Source: Priestia megaterium (GTDB lineage: Bacteria > Bacillota > Bacilli > Bacillales > Bacillaceae_H). Taken from it: DNA of 64,000 nucleotides. The position numbers and the translations under genes are program-made. The stretch spans positions 4,963,196-5,027,195 of the forward strand of contig NZ_CP023317.1 in the NCBI RefSeq assembly GCF_009497655.1, written 5' to 3'. The notes beneath the pieces are model-generated. The model did no database searches. It worked only from the letters and a program-made list of their open reading frames with translations, and was not told the DNA's origin. Shown one piece after another: positions 9,207-16,634 of this stretch; the stretch's first letter is position 1; the number at the start of each line of letters is the position of its first letter.

Positions 9207-9662
9207 CTACGGTCGATATTTTGCTTTCGCATTTAATTTAGATTGACGAATGATTTGGTTAATGACTTCAGAAAATACAATACCAATGGCAATTGAACCT
9301 GAAATCATAAAGGCTTTTGCTGCAAGACTAATCGCTTCATTATAATTATTTTCTACAAAGTTACGCATGGCATCGTATGCTGTTCCCCCTGGAACGAGCG
9401 GAATAATACCTGCTACGGTGAAAATAATGATCGGCGTACGATAAATTTTTGCGTAAATTTGACTAATAATAGCAATAAAAAAGGCCGATGCTACAGTGCT
9501 TGGAATTTCATCTACACCATAGAACGTTAGCAAATAGTAAATGAGCCAGCCAATCATTCCGACAAAGCCACTTTTTAATAATGATTCACGTGGAACATTA
9601 AAAATAATCCCAAACGCTGCTGAAGCAATAAAACTTGTAATTATCTGCTCTACGATATGCAT
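9207..9662 (-). CDS. Threonine/serine exporter family, C-terminal-type subunit (DUF3815/YjjB-like)
   Basis: 151 residues with four to five hydrophobic helices and the motif FTVAGIIPLVPGGTAYDAMRN, typical of the ThrE C-terminal (DUF3815) domain. In actinobacteria this domain is fused to the DUF1212 domain; here, as in many bacilli, the two halves are separate adjacent genes, 14 bp apart. Together they probably form a membrane exporter for threonine, serine or other small metabolites; substrate unknown. A parS-like sequence (9582-9597) lies inside the gene. Confidence 0.8.
   Translation of the reverse strand: MHIVEQIITSFIASAAFGIIFNVPRESLLKSGFVGMIGWLIYYLLTFYGVDEIPSTVASAFFIAIISQIYAKIYRTPIIIFTVAGIIPLVPGGTAYDAMRNFVENNYNEAISLAAKAFMISGSIAIGIVFSEVINQIIRQSKLNAKAKYRP
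9582..9597. other. parS-like ParB-binding site
   Basis: TGATTCACGTGGAACA; its reverse complement differs from the Bacillus parS consensus TGTTNCACGTGAAACA at one position. It lies about 54 kb from the oriC boxes, within the zone where origin-proximal parS sites cluster in Bacillus. It is inside a coding region, as most parS sites are. Confidence 0.6.
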
Positions 9663-9676
9663 ATGATGCCTCCCTT

Positions 9677-10438
9677 CTATAGAAGCGTAAATACAATGGC
9701 AATACCTGCACCAATAGCAAATGCCGTCAGAAACGCTTCTGCTCCTTTTGATAATCCAGACAGTAAATGTCCCGCCATTAAATCTCGCACTGCATTGGTA
9801 ATCGATAACCCAGGAACGAGAGGCATAACGGATCCAATAATAATTTTATCAATTTGCGTTCCTAGTCCTGAAGCGACTAAAAGAGCTGATAAAAGTCCAA
9901 TAACTAACGAAGCGGTAAACTCAGCAAAAAAGCGAATCGGAATAAGACGGTGGAAATACACCACGGTTAAAAATCCGAGACCTCCTGAAAACATCGCTGG
10001 AATAAAGTCCGTCCATAAACCTTGAAACATGATTAAAAAGCATCCGCTAGAAATGGATGCAGCTGCAAGTTGAACCCATAGTGGAAAAGCTACGTTCGTT
10101 GCTTCAATTTCTTGTAGCATTTCATACGCTTCCTCCAAGGAGATGTTTCCTTGACTGATGGTTCTTGAGACGCTATTTACCATAGTTACTTTTTTTAAAT
10201 CGGTCGTTCGTTCGGAAATACGAATTAACTTCGTTTTCGTCGGTTCTTTCGTTTCAAGTGAAAACATAATCCCTGTTGGCGTCACATAGCTGTGGGATTT
10301 TTTTATACCGTAAGACGCTGCAATCCGCATCATTGTGTCTTCTACTCGATACGTTTCTGCTCCGCTTTCTAACATAATTTTACCTGCTAGTAAGCTAACG
10401 TCCATAATTTCATATTTATCTAATTTTTGTTGTGTCAT
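9677..10438 (-). CDS. Threonine/serine exporter family, N-terminal-type subunit (DUF1212/YjjP-like)
   Basis: 253 residues: a soluble N-terminal part (about 1-110) with the GAETYRVEDTM motif of the DUF1212 domain, then five hydrophobic helices ending in AFAIGAGIAIVF. It is the partner of the following DUF3815 gene and precedes it in the operon. The start is the ATG at 10438, with GGAG about 9 bp upstream; the codon before it is TTG and could extend the frame by one residue. Confidence 0.8.
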   Translation of the reverse strand: MTQQKLDKYEIMDVSLLAGKIMLESGAETYRVEDTMMRIAASYGIKKSHSYVTPTGIMFSLETKEPTKTKLIRISERTTDLKKVTMVNSVSRTISQGNISLEEAYEMLQEIEATNVAFPLWVQLAAASISSGCFLIMFQGLWTDFIPAMFSGGLGFLTVVYFHRLIPIRFFAEFTASLVIGLLSALLVASGLGTQIDKIIIGSVMPLVPGLSITNAVRDLMAGHLLSGLSKGAEAFLTAFAIGAGIAIVFTLL

Positions 10439-10530
10439 CAAATCGCTCCAAACATATTAAAGCTTGGTTTTTTCCCCTACAGCATACAGTGTATAAGAAA
10501 GAGGGAAGTGGACGCAATGGTTAATGCAAA

Positions 10531-10558
10531 AAAGTGTGGACTTTTTGTCTCACACTTT
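10531..10558 (-). terminator. Terminator downstream of the LacI-type regulator
   Basis: AAAGTGTG / CACACTTT arms (10531-10538 and 10551-10558), extendable inward through GGAC/GTCT, followed on the minus strand by a T-run. Confidence 0.65.
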
Positions 10559-10582
10559 CAGGAATAGTATATACATTCCTTA

Positions 10583-11593
10583 TCAATTCATACGTTTTGT
10601 GGTCTCACGCTCTACTAATACAGGTGCCATTTTATACTGTACCTGATCTATTTCTTGCTGATCCTGAATTTGCTGAAGTAAGAGGTTTACTGCTTTTTCA
10701 GCCATTTTTTCCATCGGTTGACGGATGGTTGTTAGCGGAGGTTGCGCTTCACTAGCTTCTGTAATATCATCAAACCCTATAACAGACAAATCCGCTGGAA
10801 CGTGAAGTCCGTTTTGCCACGCACAGTGTATCACTTTCAGAGCAATGTAATCCGTAGCACAAATAAGCGCAGTTGGGGGCTCTGGATGATGAGCTAGCTC
10901 ATTTATAAACTGATATAGTTCATCTGAGTTATTCATATCTTCTTTCACAAACTTTGCGTTTGCTGACGGTACATACTGATAAAAAAGAGACAGACGGTGC
11001 TCGACTCCGCTTACAGCTTTTCCAACGAACCCGATATTCTTATGGCCAAGGTCCGTTAAGTGAGCAACAGCTAATTGCATTCCCTCCGCATCATCTACAT
11101 GTACAATTGGCCAAAGTGCAGAAGAGCCGTCTCCTGTAAGAGAAACGTAAGGCGTTTGATATTGTTTTAATACGTCTACAAACGGATGCGGAGCGGCTAC
11201 ATAATCTAATAAAATGACTCCATCAAACCAATGATTCATCATCACATTTAATTGACGCTCAGCCGTTGTTTCTTGGTAATCCGTATGTCCAATAAGAACG
11301 TCCATCCCTCGACTTTGAACTTGCTGCTGTACCTTTTTTAACAGCTCGATTAAAAATGGGTCTTTTAAATCTCTAATTAATATCCCGATAATCCCTGTTT
11401 TTTGGGCCCGCAGAGCTGCCGCAAATGGATTTGTCTGATACCCTAAATGAGCTGCTGCTTTTAGTACTTTTTGTTTTGTTTTTTCACTGATTTTAATTTT
11501 ACCGTCTTTATTATTGAAAATTCTTGATACCGTAGCTAATGAAACACCCGCTTCTTTTGCTACTTCTGTAATCGTGACTTTTTTTCTCCCCAT
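10583..11593 (-). CDS. LacI-family transcriptional regulator
   Basis: 336 residues. The N-terminal helix-turn-helix TITEVAKEAGVSLATVSRIF and hinge region are typical of LacI/PurR proteins; from about residue 60 a periplasmic-binding-protein-like effector domain follows. ATG preceded by AGGAG. It lies beside an esterase gene and a divergently transcribed sugar porter, which makes a local carbohydrate-responsive repressor likely. A palindromic AAAACGTTTT operator candidate precedes the porter gene. The effector sugar is unknown. Confidence 0.9.
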   Translation of the reverse strand: MGRKKVTITEVAKEAGVSLATVSRIFNNKDGKIKISEKTKQKVLKAAAHLGYQTNPFAAALRAQKTGIIGILIRDLKDPFLIELLKKVQQQVQSRGMDVLIGHTDYQETTAERQLNVMMNHWFDGVILLDYVAAPHPFVDVLKQYQTPYVSLTGDGSSALWPIVHVDDAEGMQLAVAHLTDLGHKNIGFVGKAVSGVEHRLSLFYQYVPSANAKFVKEDMNNSDELYQFINELAHHPEPPTALICATDYIALKVIHCAWQNGLHVPADLSVIGFDDITEASEAQPPLTTIRQPMEKMAEKAVNLLLQQIQDQQEIDQVQYKMAPVLVERETTKRMN

Positions 11594-11688
11594 TCGTACC
11601 GACTCCTATTTCCTTTTAGTCTATCGACCAAGTAAACATTTTTCTTTATTATACTACTAGAAGTCGGAACCACCCAAAACTACCTTCC

Positions 11689-12465
11689 CTACTTTTCACT
11701 AAACAGCCACTTTAACACATCTCGAATTTTTTGATCCCAATATGCCCAGTCGTGACTTCCTTTTCCTTCTTCATATGTAAAACAAATAGGCTCTTGCTTA
11801 CATCGCTCGGAAAAACGTTTATTTTCCTGATATAAAAAATCTTCCGTTCCACAGCATTGATAAATACGCGGAGTCACTTCTCCATAGCGCCGGCGATTTT
11901 CAAGCAGCCAGAAAAGATCATCCTCAGGTCTAATAACAGGCGGCATGCCAAAAATCAAAGGATAATCTAGGAACTGAACTTCCCCTCGTTCTCCAAGCCC
12001 TTCAATGTCCATCACTCCTGATAAACTGGCAGCTGCAGAAAATTGATGTGGTTTGCGAAACGCCCATTTTAAAGCGCCGTACCCTCCCATAGAAAGACCA
12101 GCCACAAAATTATCTTCTCTTTTTTCCGATAACGGAAAGAATGACCTAGCCAATTGAGGAAGTTCTTCTGTTACAAACGTCCAATACTTCTTTCCATAAG
12201 CCATATCTCTATAAAAGCTACGATCTACATTTGGCATTACAACTGCAAGTCCTAATTCTGATGCGTAGCGTTCAATCGAAGTTCTTCTCATCCATATCGT
12301 ATGATCATCAGAAAGACCGTGTAATAAATAGAGCGTAGGGTGTTTCTCACTTCTTGTATTGGTTTGTAAACCAATCTGAGATTTTGTTTGCTGCGGTATC
12401 AAAACGTTCATTGAAGTACTTATTTGCAATACTTCTGAAAAAAAATCACATTGAATAAACGCCAT
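11689..12465 (-). CDS. Alpha/beta-hydrolase esterase (esterase D / tributyrin esterase family)
   Basis: 258 residues, cytosolic. The nucleophile elbow GLSMGGYG (Ser about residue 120), the acid in CGTEDFLYQ and the histidine in GSHDW form the expected catalytic triad, and LLHGLSDDHTIW gives the oxyanion region. The family includes acetyl-ester, S-formylglutathione and feruloyl-type esterases; the neighbouring LacI regulator and sugar porter suggest removal of acyl groups from an imported sugar derivative, which is inference. Start at ATG 12465, preceded by GGGGGAAG; the longer frame has 18 extra codons without a good ribosome site. Confidence 0.85.
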   Translation of the reverse strand: MAFIQCDFFSEVLQISTSMNVLIPQQTKSQIGLQTNTRSEKHPTLYLLHGLSDDHTIWMRRTSIERYASELGLAVVMPNVDRSFYRDMAYGKKYWTFVTEELPQLARSFFPLSEKREDNFVAGLSMGGYGALKWAFRKPHQFSAAASLSGVMDIEGLGERGEVQFLDYPLIFGMPPVIRPEDDLFWLLENRRRYGEVTPRIYQCCGTEDFLYQENKRFSERCKQEPICFTYEEGKGSHDWAYWDQKIRDVLKWLFSEK

Positions 12466-12588
12466 ATTTCTCTTCCCCCTTACTTTTTCTTCCCTATTGA
12501 TTGATAACAAAACGTACATAATTCATATAAAAGTTAAAAAATAGTTTGATTATTTACAATTTTTAGTTTAACATAAAAACATCTTTTA

Positions 12589-12616
12589 TGAAAACGTTTT
12601 ACGTATAACGTTTTTT
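12589..12616 (+). promoter_or_regulatory. Palindromic operator / cre-like site upstream of the sugar porter
   Basis: TGAAAACGTTTTAC at 12589-12602 contains the 10-bp palindrome AAAACGTTTT and matches a CcpA cre consensus at 12 of 14 positions; a second CGTT-containing half (ATAACGTTTTTTT) follows at once. LacI-family proteins bind such CG-centred palindromes, so this may be the operator of the adjacent regulator or a true cre. Confidence 0.55.
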
Positions 12617-12656
12617 TAAATTAAAATAGTGAACGCGATTCAAAGGAGGAATTTAT

Positions 12657-14042
12657 ATGGGGATAGTAAAAGTAACTTCTGACGAGTATAAGGAGCAAAA
12701 AGGAAATCTATTTTTTGTTATTTTCATTTCATGTGCAGCTGCTTTTGGAGGGTTACTTTACGGCTATGACACAGCCGTCATTTCAGGGGCTATTGGGTTA
12801 ATGGAAGTGCATTTTAATCTCAGTCCAACGATGGTAGGTTTTGTTGTATCTAGTTTGCTGCTCGGGGGTGCCGTTGGGGTACTTTCTTCAGGAAAACTGA
12901 GTGATCGATTCGGTAGAAAAGGTATCTTGCTTTTAGCAGCTTCTTTATTTATCGTATCCGCAATTATGCAAGCGCTATCTTCAGCCATCTCTTTTGTGAT
13001 TATTTCTCGAATTATTGGAGGGCTAGGCATTGGTATGGCCTCCGTTCTTTCTATTACCTATATTTCTGAAATAGCCCCTCCGCACATGCGCGGCCGCTTA
13101 GGCTCTCTTTATCAATTTGCTGTTGCCGTTGGGATTGTTTCTGTCTATTTTGTAAATGACTACATTTTATCTATTGGGGAAGACGCATGGCAGAATTCCA
13201 CAGGATGGCGCTACATTATCGGTGCTTCTGGGATTCCAGCTCTTTTATTTCTTCTTATCCTTTCTCCTGTTCCTGAAAGTCCGAGGTGGCTAGTAAAAGC
13301 AAACCGCACTGTAGAAGCTATGGACATTTTAATTAAAATCAATGGTACACACATTGCACGCCAAGAGCTGTATCATATTGAGCAATCGTTAAAAGAAAAT
13401 CAACCGGCTTCTCTTTCGCTTTTTAAAGAGGCAGGCCTTCGAAAAGCGTTGCTTATTGGTATTCTACTTGCAGCCTTTCAACAGCTTGTCGGAATCAATG
13501 CCATTATTTATTACGCCCCGCAAGTTTTTGAAGCAGCTGGAGCTAGAGGAGATTTATCGCTCCTTGTTACGTCTATGATTGGTGTAGCTGCCTTTTTAGG
13601 CGTTCTTTGTTCCATGTGGCTTATCGACCGGATTGGCCGCAAAGCTTTATTACTTATTGGCACAGCCGGTATGGCCGTTACGCAGCTTCTCGTTTCTTTT
13701 GGATTTCATTCACAGGGTACTGAAGGCTTGACTACTAGTTTACTTATTGTTTTTTATTTATTTCTTTTTAATATTTCTATGGGACCTGTTGTATGGGTTG
13801 TGATTTCTGAAATTTTTCCTAATCATGCGAGAGGCTATGCAATGTCTATTTCTACCTTTTTCTTGTGGATAGCTAATTGGTTTGTGTCTCAGTTTTTTCC
13901 TATTCTTTGGAACAAAGCTGGAGGATCTTTTACCTTTTTATCTTTTATGATTATGTGTATCGCTTCATTTTTGTTTATATGGAAGTGGGTGCCAGAAACA
14001 AAAGGAAAGTCACTTGAAGAAATTGAACATATATGGAAGTAA
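12657..14042 (+). CDS. Sugar porter family MFS transporter
   Basis: 461 residues, twelve helices. Diagnostic sugar-porter motifs are present: GGLLYGYDTAVISGA in helix 1, GKLSDRFGRKG between helices 2 and 3, PESPRWL after helix 6, QQLVGINAIIYYAP in helix 7, DRIGRK between 8 and 9, and PETKGKSLEEIE at the C-terminus. It is a proton-coupled uptake system for a hexose, pentose or polyol of the XylE/IolT/CsbC group; the substrate is not determinable here. A strong AAAGGAGGA precedes the ATG. It is divergent from the esterase and LacI genes. Confidence 0.9.
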   Translation: MGIVKVTSDEYKEQKGNLFFVIFISCAAAFGGLLYGYDTAVISGAIGLMEVHFNLSPTMVGFVVSSLLLGGAVGVLSSGKLSDRFGRKGILLLAASLFIVSAIMQALSSAISFVIISRIIGGLGIGMASVLSITYISEIAPPHMRGRLGSLYQFAVAVGIVSVYFVNDYILSIGEDAWQNSTGWRYIIGASGIPALLFLLILSPVPESPRWLVKANRTVEAMDILIKINGTHIARQELYHIEQSLKENQPASLSLFKEAGLRKALLIGILLAAFQQLVGINAIIYYAPQVFEAAGARGDLSLLVTSMIGVAAFLGVLCSMWLIDRIGRKALLLIGTAGMAVTQLLVSFGFHSQGTEGLTTSLLIVFYLFLFNISMGPVVWVVISEIFPNHARGYAMSISTFFLWIANWFVSQFFPILWNKAGGSFTFLSFMIMCIASFLFIWKWVPETKGKSLEEIEHIWK

Positions 14043-14044
14043 GG

Positions 14045-14312
14045 GAAGAGGTTGGGGTATAACTAAATGAATCCAATCTAAAGAAAAACAAATGGGATAC
14101 ATGAGCTAAATGGCTTATGACACCGTAGTTGATTTCCGTGCAAGACTTCGCTTTCCGCGGGAGTCTTCATCTCGCCCTCCAATCAACTACTAGAAGAATT
14201 TAAACAGATGAAAACTATGTTCACCCTAACAAAAAAAACGAACCACTAATCAAAAATTTTGATCAATGGTTCGGTTTTACTTTGTCTAAAATACTTTCGT
14301 CCCAGCCTCTTC
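14045..14312. repeat. Dispersed-repeat-like structured intergenic element
   Basis: The gap between two convergent genes is filled by nested inverted repeats. Outer arms GAAGAGGTTGGG (about 14045-14056) and CCCAGCCTCTTC (14301-14312) match with one mismatch. Inside are 10-bp arms GTAGTTGATT (14125-14134) and AATCAACTAC (14181-14190) enclosing AAGACT/AGTCTT and CTTTCCGCGGG, a core reminiscent of a repeat scattered through many Bacillus genomes. It looks like a non-coding mobile repeat (MITE-like) or structured transcript. Confidence 0.6.
14239..14273. terminator. Hairpin terminator of proBA (and possibly of the sugar porter)
   Basis: CGAACCA / TGGTTCG arms enclosing a second inverted repeat ATCAAAA/TTTTGAT. 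On the minus strand it is followed by eight T, so it mainly serves proBA. Confidence 0.75.
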
Positions 14313-14315
14313 TTT

Positions 14316-15560
14316 TTATCGAATTTGTCCATCTCCGTAAATAATATATTTTAATGTTGTTAATTCCTTTAATCCCATTGGTCCACGCGCATGAAGCTTT
14401 TGTGTACTAATTCCGATTTCTGCCCCGAAACCAAACTCTTCTCCGTCCGTAAACCTCGTCGAAGCATTCACATAAACAGCAGCTGAATTAACGCGCTGTA
14501 AAAAACGCTGAGCATGAGCATAATTTGTTGTTACAATCGCTTCAGAATGATGTGAACTATGAACATTAATATGGGAAATCGCTTCATCGATATCATCTAC
14601 GATTTTAACTGCCATGATGAAATCCAAATATTCTTTCTTCCAATCCTCATCCCCTGCTGGAACAAGATCTGGAACGATTGTGAGCGCACGTTCATCACCG
14701 CGTACTTCTACATCTTTCTCTCGTAGCGCTTGAACAATAATCGGCAAAAATTCATGAGCCGCTCCCTGATGAATAATCAGCTTTTCGGCTGAGTTGCACA
14801 CCGCTGGACGAGATGTTTTTGCATTAATGACAATACTGGCTGCCATGTCACGGTCATATTCTTCATCAACATAAATGTGGCAGTTCCCGGTTCCTGTCTC
14901 AATAACAGGAACCGTTGCATTTTTTACCACCGCTTCAATTAAACCAGCACCGCCTCGAGGAATTAATACATCGATATATTCATTTAGCTTCATTAAGTCC
15001 AGTGCTGTTTCTCTCGACGTATCTTCAATAAGCTGTACGCTATGCTCAGGCAACCCTGCACTTGCCGCAGCTTGAGATAACACAGAAACAATCGCTTGAT
15101 TCGAATAAAATGCCTCACTGCCTCCGCGCAAAATAACCGCATTTCCTGCTTTTAAGCATAGGCCTGCTGCATCACATGTAACGTTTGGACGCGCTTCATA
15201 AATAATTCCTATGACACCAATAGGTACACGCTGCTGCCCAATTTGTAAGCCATTTGGTCGTTTAGCCATAGACAGCACTTCTCCTACCGGATCTGCAAGC
15301 GCAGCTACTTGGCGCAGGCCGTCTGCCATTCCATGAATCCGCTCTTCATTTAAAGATAGGCGATCCAACATCGCTTTTGACGTGCTTTTTTGAACGGCTT
15401 TTTCTACGTCTAATTTATTTGCTTTTAAAATCGTTTCTTGTTGATCCAATAGAGCAGCCGCCATTTTATAAAGTGCCTGCTGTTTTTGTTCGCTCGTTAC
15501 ATTTCCTAAGAAATAAGAGGCTTCTTTTGCCTGCTTTCCTTTAAGCTGCAATTCACTCAT
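14316..15560 (-). CDS. proA: Glutamate-5-semialdehyde dehydrogenase (gamma-glutamyl phosphate reductase)
   Basis: 414 residues, usual length. It carries the catalytic cysteine in SRPAVCNSAEK (about residue 255), the RGGSEAF and IPRGGAGLI nucleotide-binding segments and the C-terminal GPMGLKELTTLKY. It reduces gamma-glutamyl phosphate with NADPH to glutamate semialdehyde, the second step of proline synthesis. Its start overlaps the stop of proB by 4 bp; GGAG lies just upstream. Confidence 0.96.
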   Translation of the reverse strand: MSELQLKGKQAKEASYFLGNVTSEQKQQALYKMAAALLDQQETILKANKLDVEKAVQKSTSKAMLDRLSLNEERIHGMADGLRQVAALADPVGEVLSMAKRPNGLQIGQQRVPIGVIGIIYEARPNVTCDAAGLCLKAGNAVILRGGSEAFYSNQAIVSVLSQAAASAGLPEHSVQLIEDTSRETALDLMKLNEYIDVLIPRGGAGLIEAVVKNATVPVIETGTGNCHIYVDEEYDRDMAASIVINAKTSRPAVCNSAEKLIIHQGAAHEFLPIIVQALREKDVEVRGDERALTIVPDLVPAGDEDWKKEYLDFIMAVKIVDDIDEAISHINVHSSHHSEAIVTTNYAHAQRFLQRVNSAAVYVNASTRFTDGEEFGFGAEIGISTQKLHARGPMGLKELTTLKYIIYGDGQIR

Positions 15561-16381
15561 TTCATTACTCCTTCAGCTTGTTTTAAGAATAACGTTCCAA
15601 TTTCTTGGCCTTCAATAATATCTCGCAAAATACTTGGTTCTTTCCCATTTGCTAGGATTAAGCTCACGCCTGCACTTGTAGCTGTTTTAGCAGCGGTCAG
15701 CTTTGTGACCATTCCGCCTGTTCCAACGTCAGTTCCACTATCTCCAGCAAAATTCTCAAGCTCCGGCGTGATGCCATCTATTACTTTCATTAATTTAGAG
15801 TTAGGGTTTTTTGTGGGATCTGAATCAAAGAAACCGTCAATATCAGATAAAATAACAAGTAAATCTGCGTGAATCAAAACTGAAACAATGGCGGATAAAT
15901 TATCGTTATCTCCAAAACGCACGATGTTTTCAATCTCATCGATGGCAACTGTATCGTTTTCATTCACAATAGGAATCACTTTGTCTTCAATTAATTTTTC
16001 AAACGTGTTCACAACGTTATTGCGCACATGTTCATCTTCGATTACATCTTTTGTTAACAGTACTTGACCAACAATGTGACTATACTCACCAAAGAATTTA
16101 CTATAGATATGCATAAGCTCACACTGCCCGACAGAGGCTGCTGCTTGTTTTTCTCGAATAGAAGTTGGCTTTTCTTTTAACTTTAGTTTTTTTACTCCCA
16201 CTTGAACGGCACCTGATGTAACAAGCACAACTTCTTTTCCTGCATTCATTAAATCAGATAACACACGCGCTAGTTTTTCAATGCGTGCTAAGTTAATATC
16301 TCCGTTATCATAGGTCAACGTAGATGTCCCTACTTTGACTACGATACGCTTGCTATTTTGTAACTCTTGACGATGGTTCAC
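15557..16381 (-). CDS. proB: Glutamate 5-kinase, short form without PUA domain
   Basis: 274 residues: a complete amino-acid-kinase domain (VVKVGTSTL near residue 15, SGAVQVG, NENDTVA, FGDNDNLSA, LILSDIDGFF, GTGGMVTKL). It phosphorylates glutamate with ATP, the first step of proline synthesis. The C-terminal PUA domain (about 100 residues) present in many ProB proteins is absent, as in some other short ProB forms. The start codon is GTG with GGGAG 9 bp upstream. No room exists upstream for a proline T-box leader. Confidence 0.93.
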   Translation of the reverse strand: MNHRQELQNSKRIVVKVGTSTLTYDNGDINLARIEKLARVLSDLMNAGKEVVLVTSGAVQVGVKKLKLKEKPTSIREKQAAASVGQCELMHIYSKFFGEYSHIVGQVLLTKDVIEDEHVRNNVVNTFEKLIEDKVIPIVNENDTVAIDEIENIVRFGDNDNLSAIVSVLIHADLLVILSDIDGFFDSDPTKNPNSKLMKVIDGITPELENFAGDSGTDVGTGGMVTKLTAAKTATSAGVSLILANGKEPSILRDIIEGQEIGTLFLKQAEGVMK

Positions 16382-16434
16382 TCATTTCATCTCCCTAACT
16401 AAAAACACCTAAATGCGTACTAATTTTTTTAAAA

Positions 16435-16464
16435 ATTATAGCAGAGATTATGTGAAAAGTCTTA
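16435..16464 (-). promoter_or_regulatory. Likely sigma-A promoter of proBA with extended -10
   Basis: On the minus strand TGCTATAAT (the -10 is at 16435-16440) gives a perfect TATAAT with TGn extension and only a weak -35. It leaves a leader of about 45-50 nt, too short for a T-box. Confidence 0.5.
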
Positions 16465-16526
16465 TAGTTTTTCAAAGGGAATTTGAACTTTCTAATTTTT
16501 TAAATAATTAAGGGAAAAACTGGTGA

Positions 16527-16551
16527 TAAAAGCGCTTTCTTCTTTTATAAT
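16527..16551 (+). promoter_or_regulatory. cre site (CcpA) overlapping the cstA promoter
   Basis: TAAAAGCGCTTTCT at 16527-16540 fits the consensus TGWAARCGYTWNCW at 13 of 14 positions. It is followed by TATAAT at 16546-16551, so bound CcpA would sit directly on the promoter, consistent with carbon catabolite repression of a carbon-starvation gene. Confidence 0.75.
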
Positions 16552-16634
16552 GAAAGTTGTAAGGGGAACACACAATTACATAACGTTGTGTAGTAGTACA
16601 AACATCAGACAACTAAGGGATAGGGGGATTTGTA

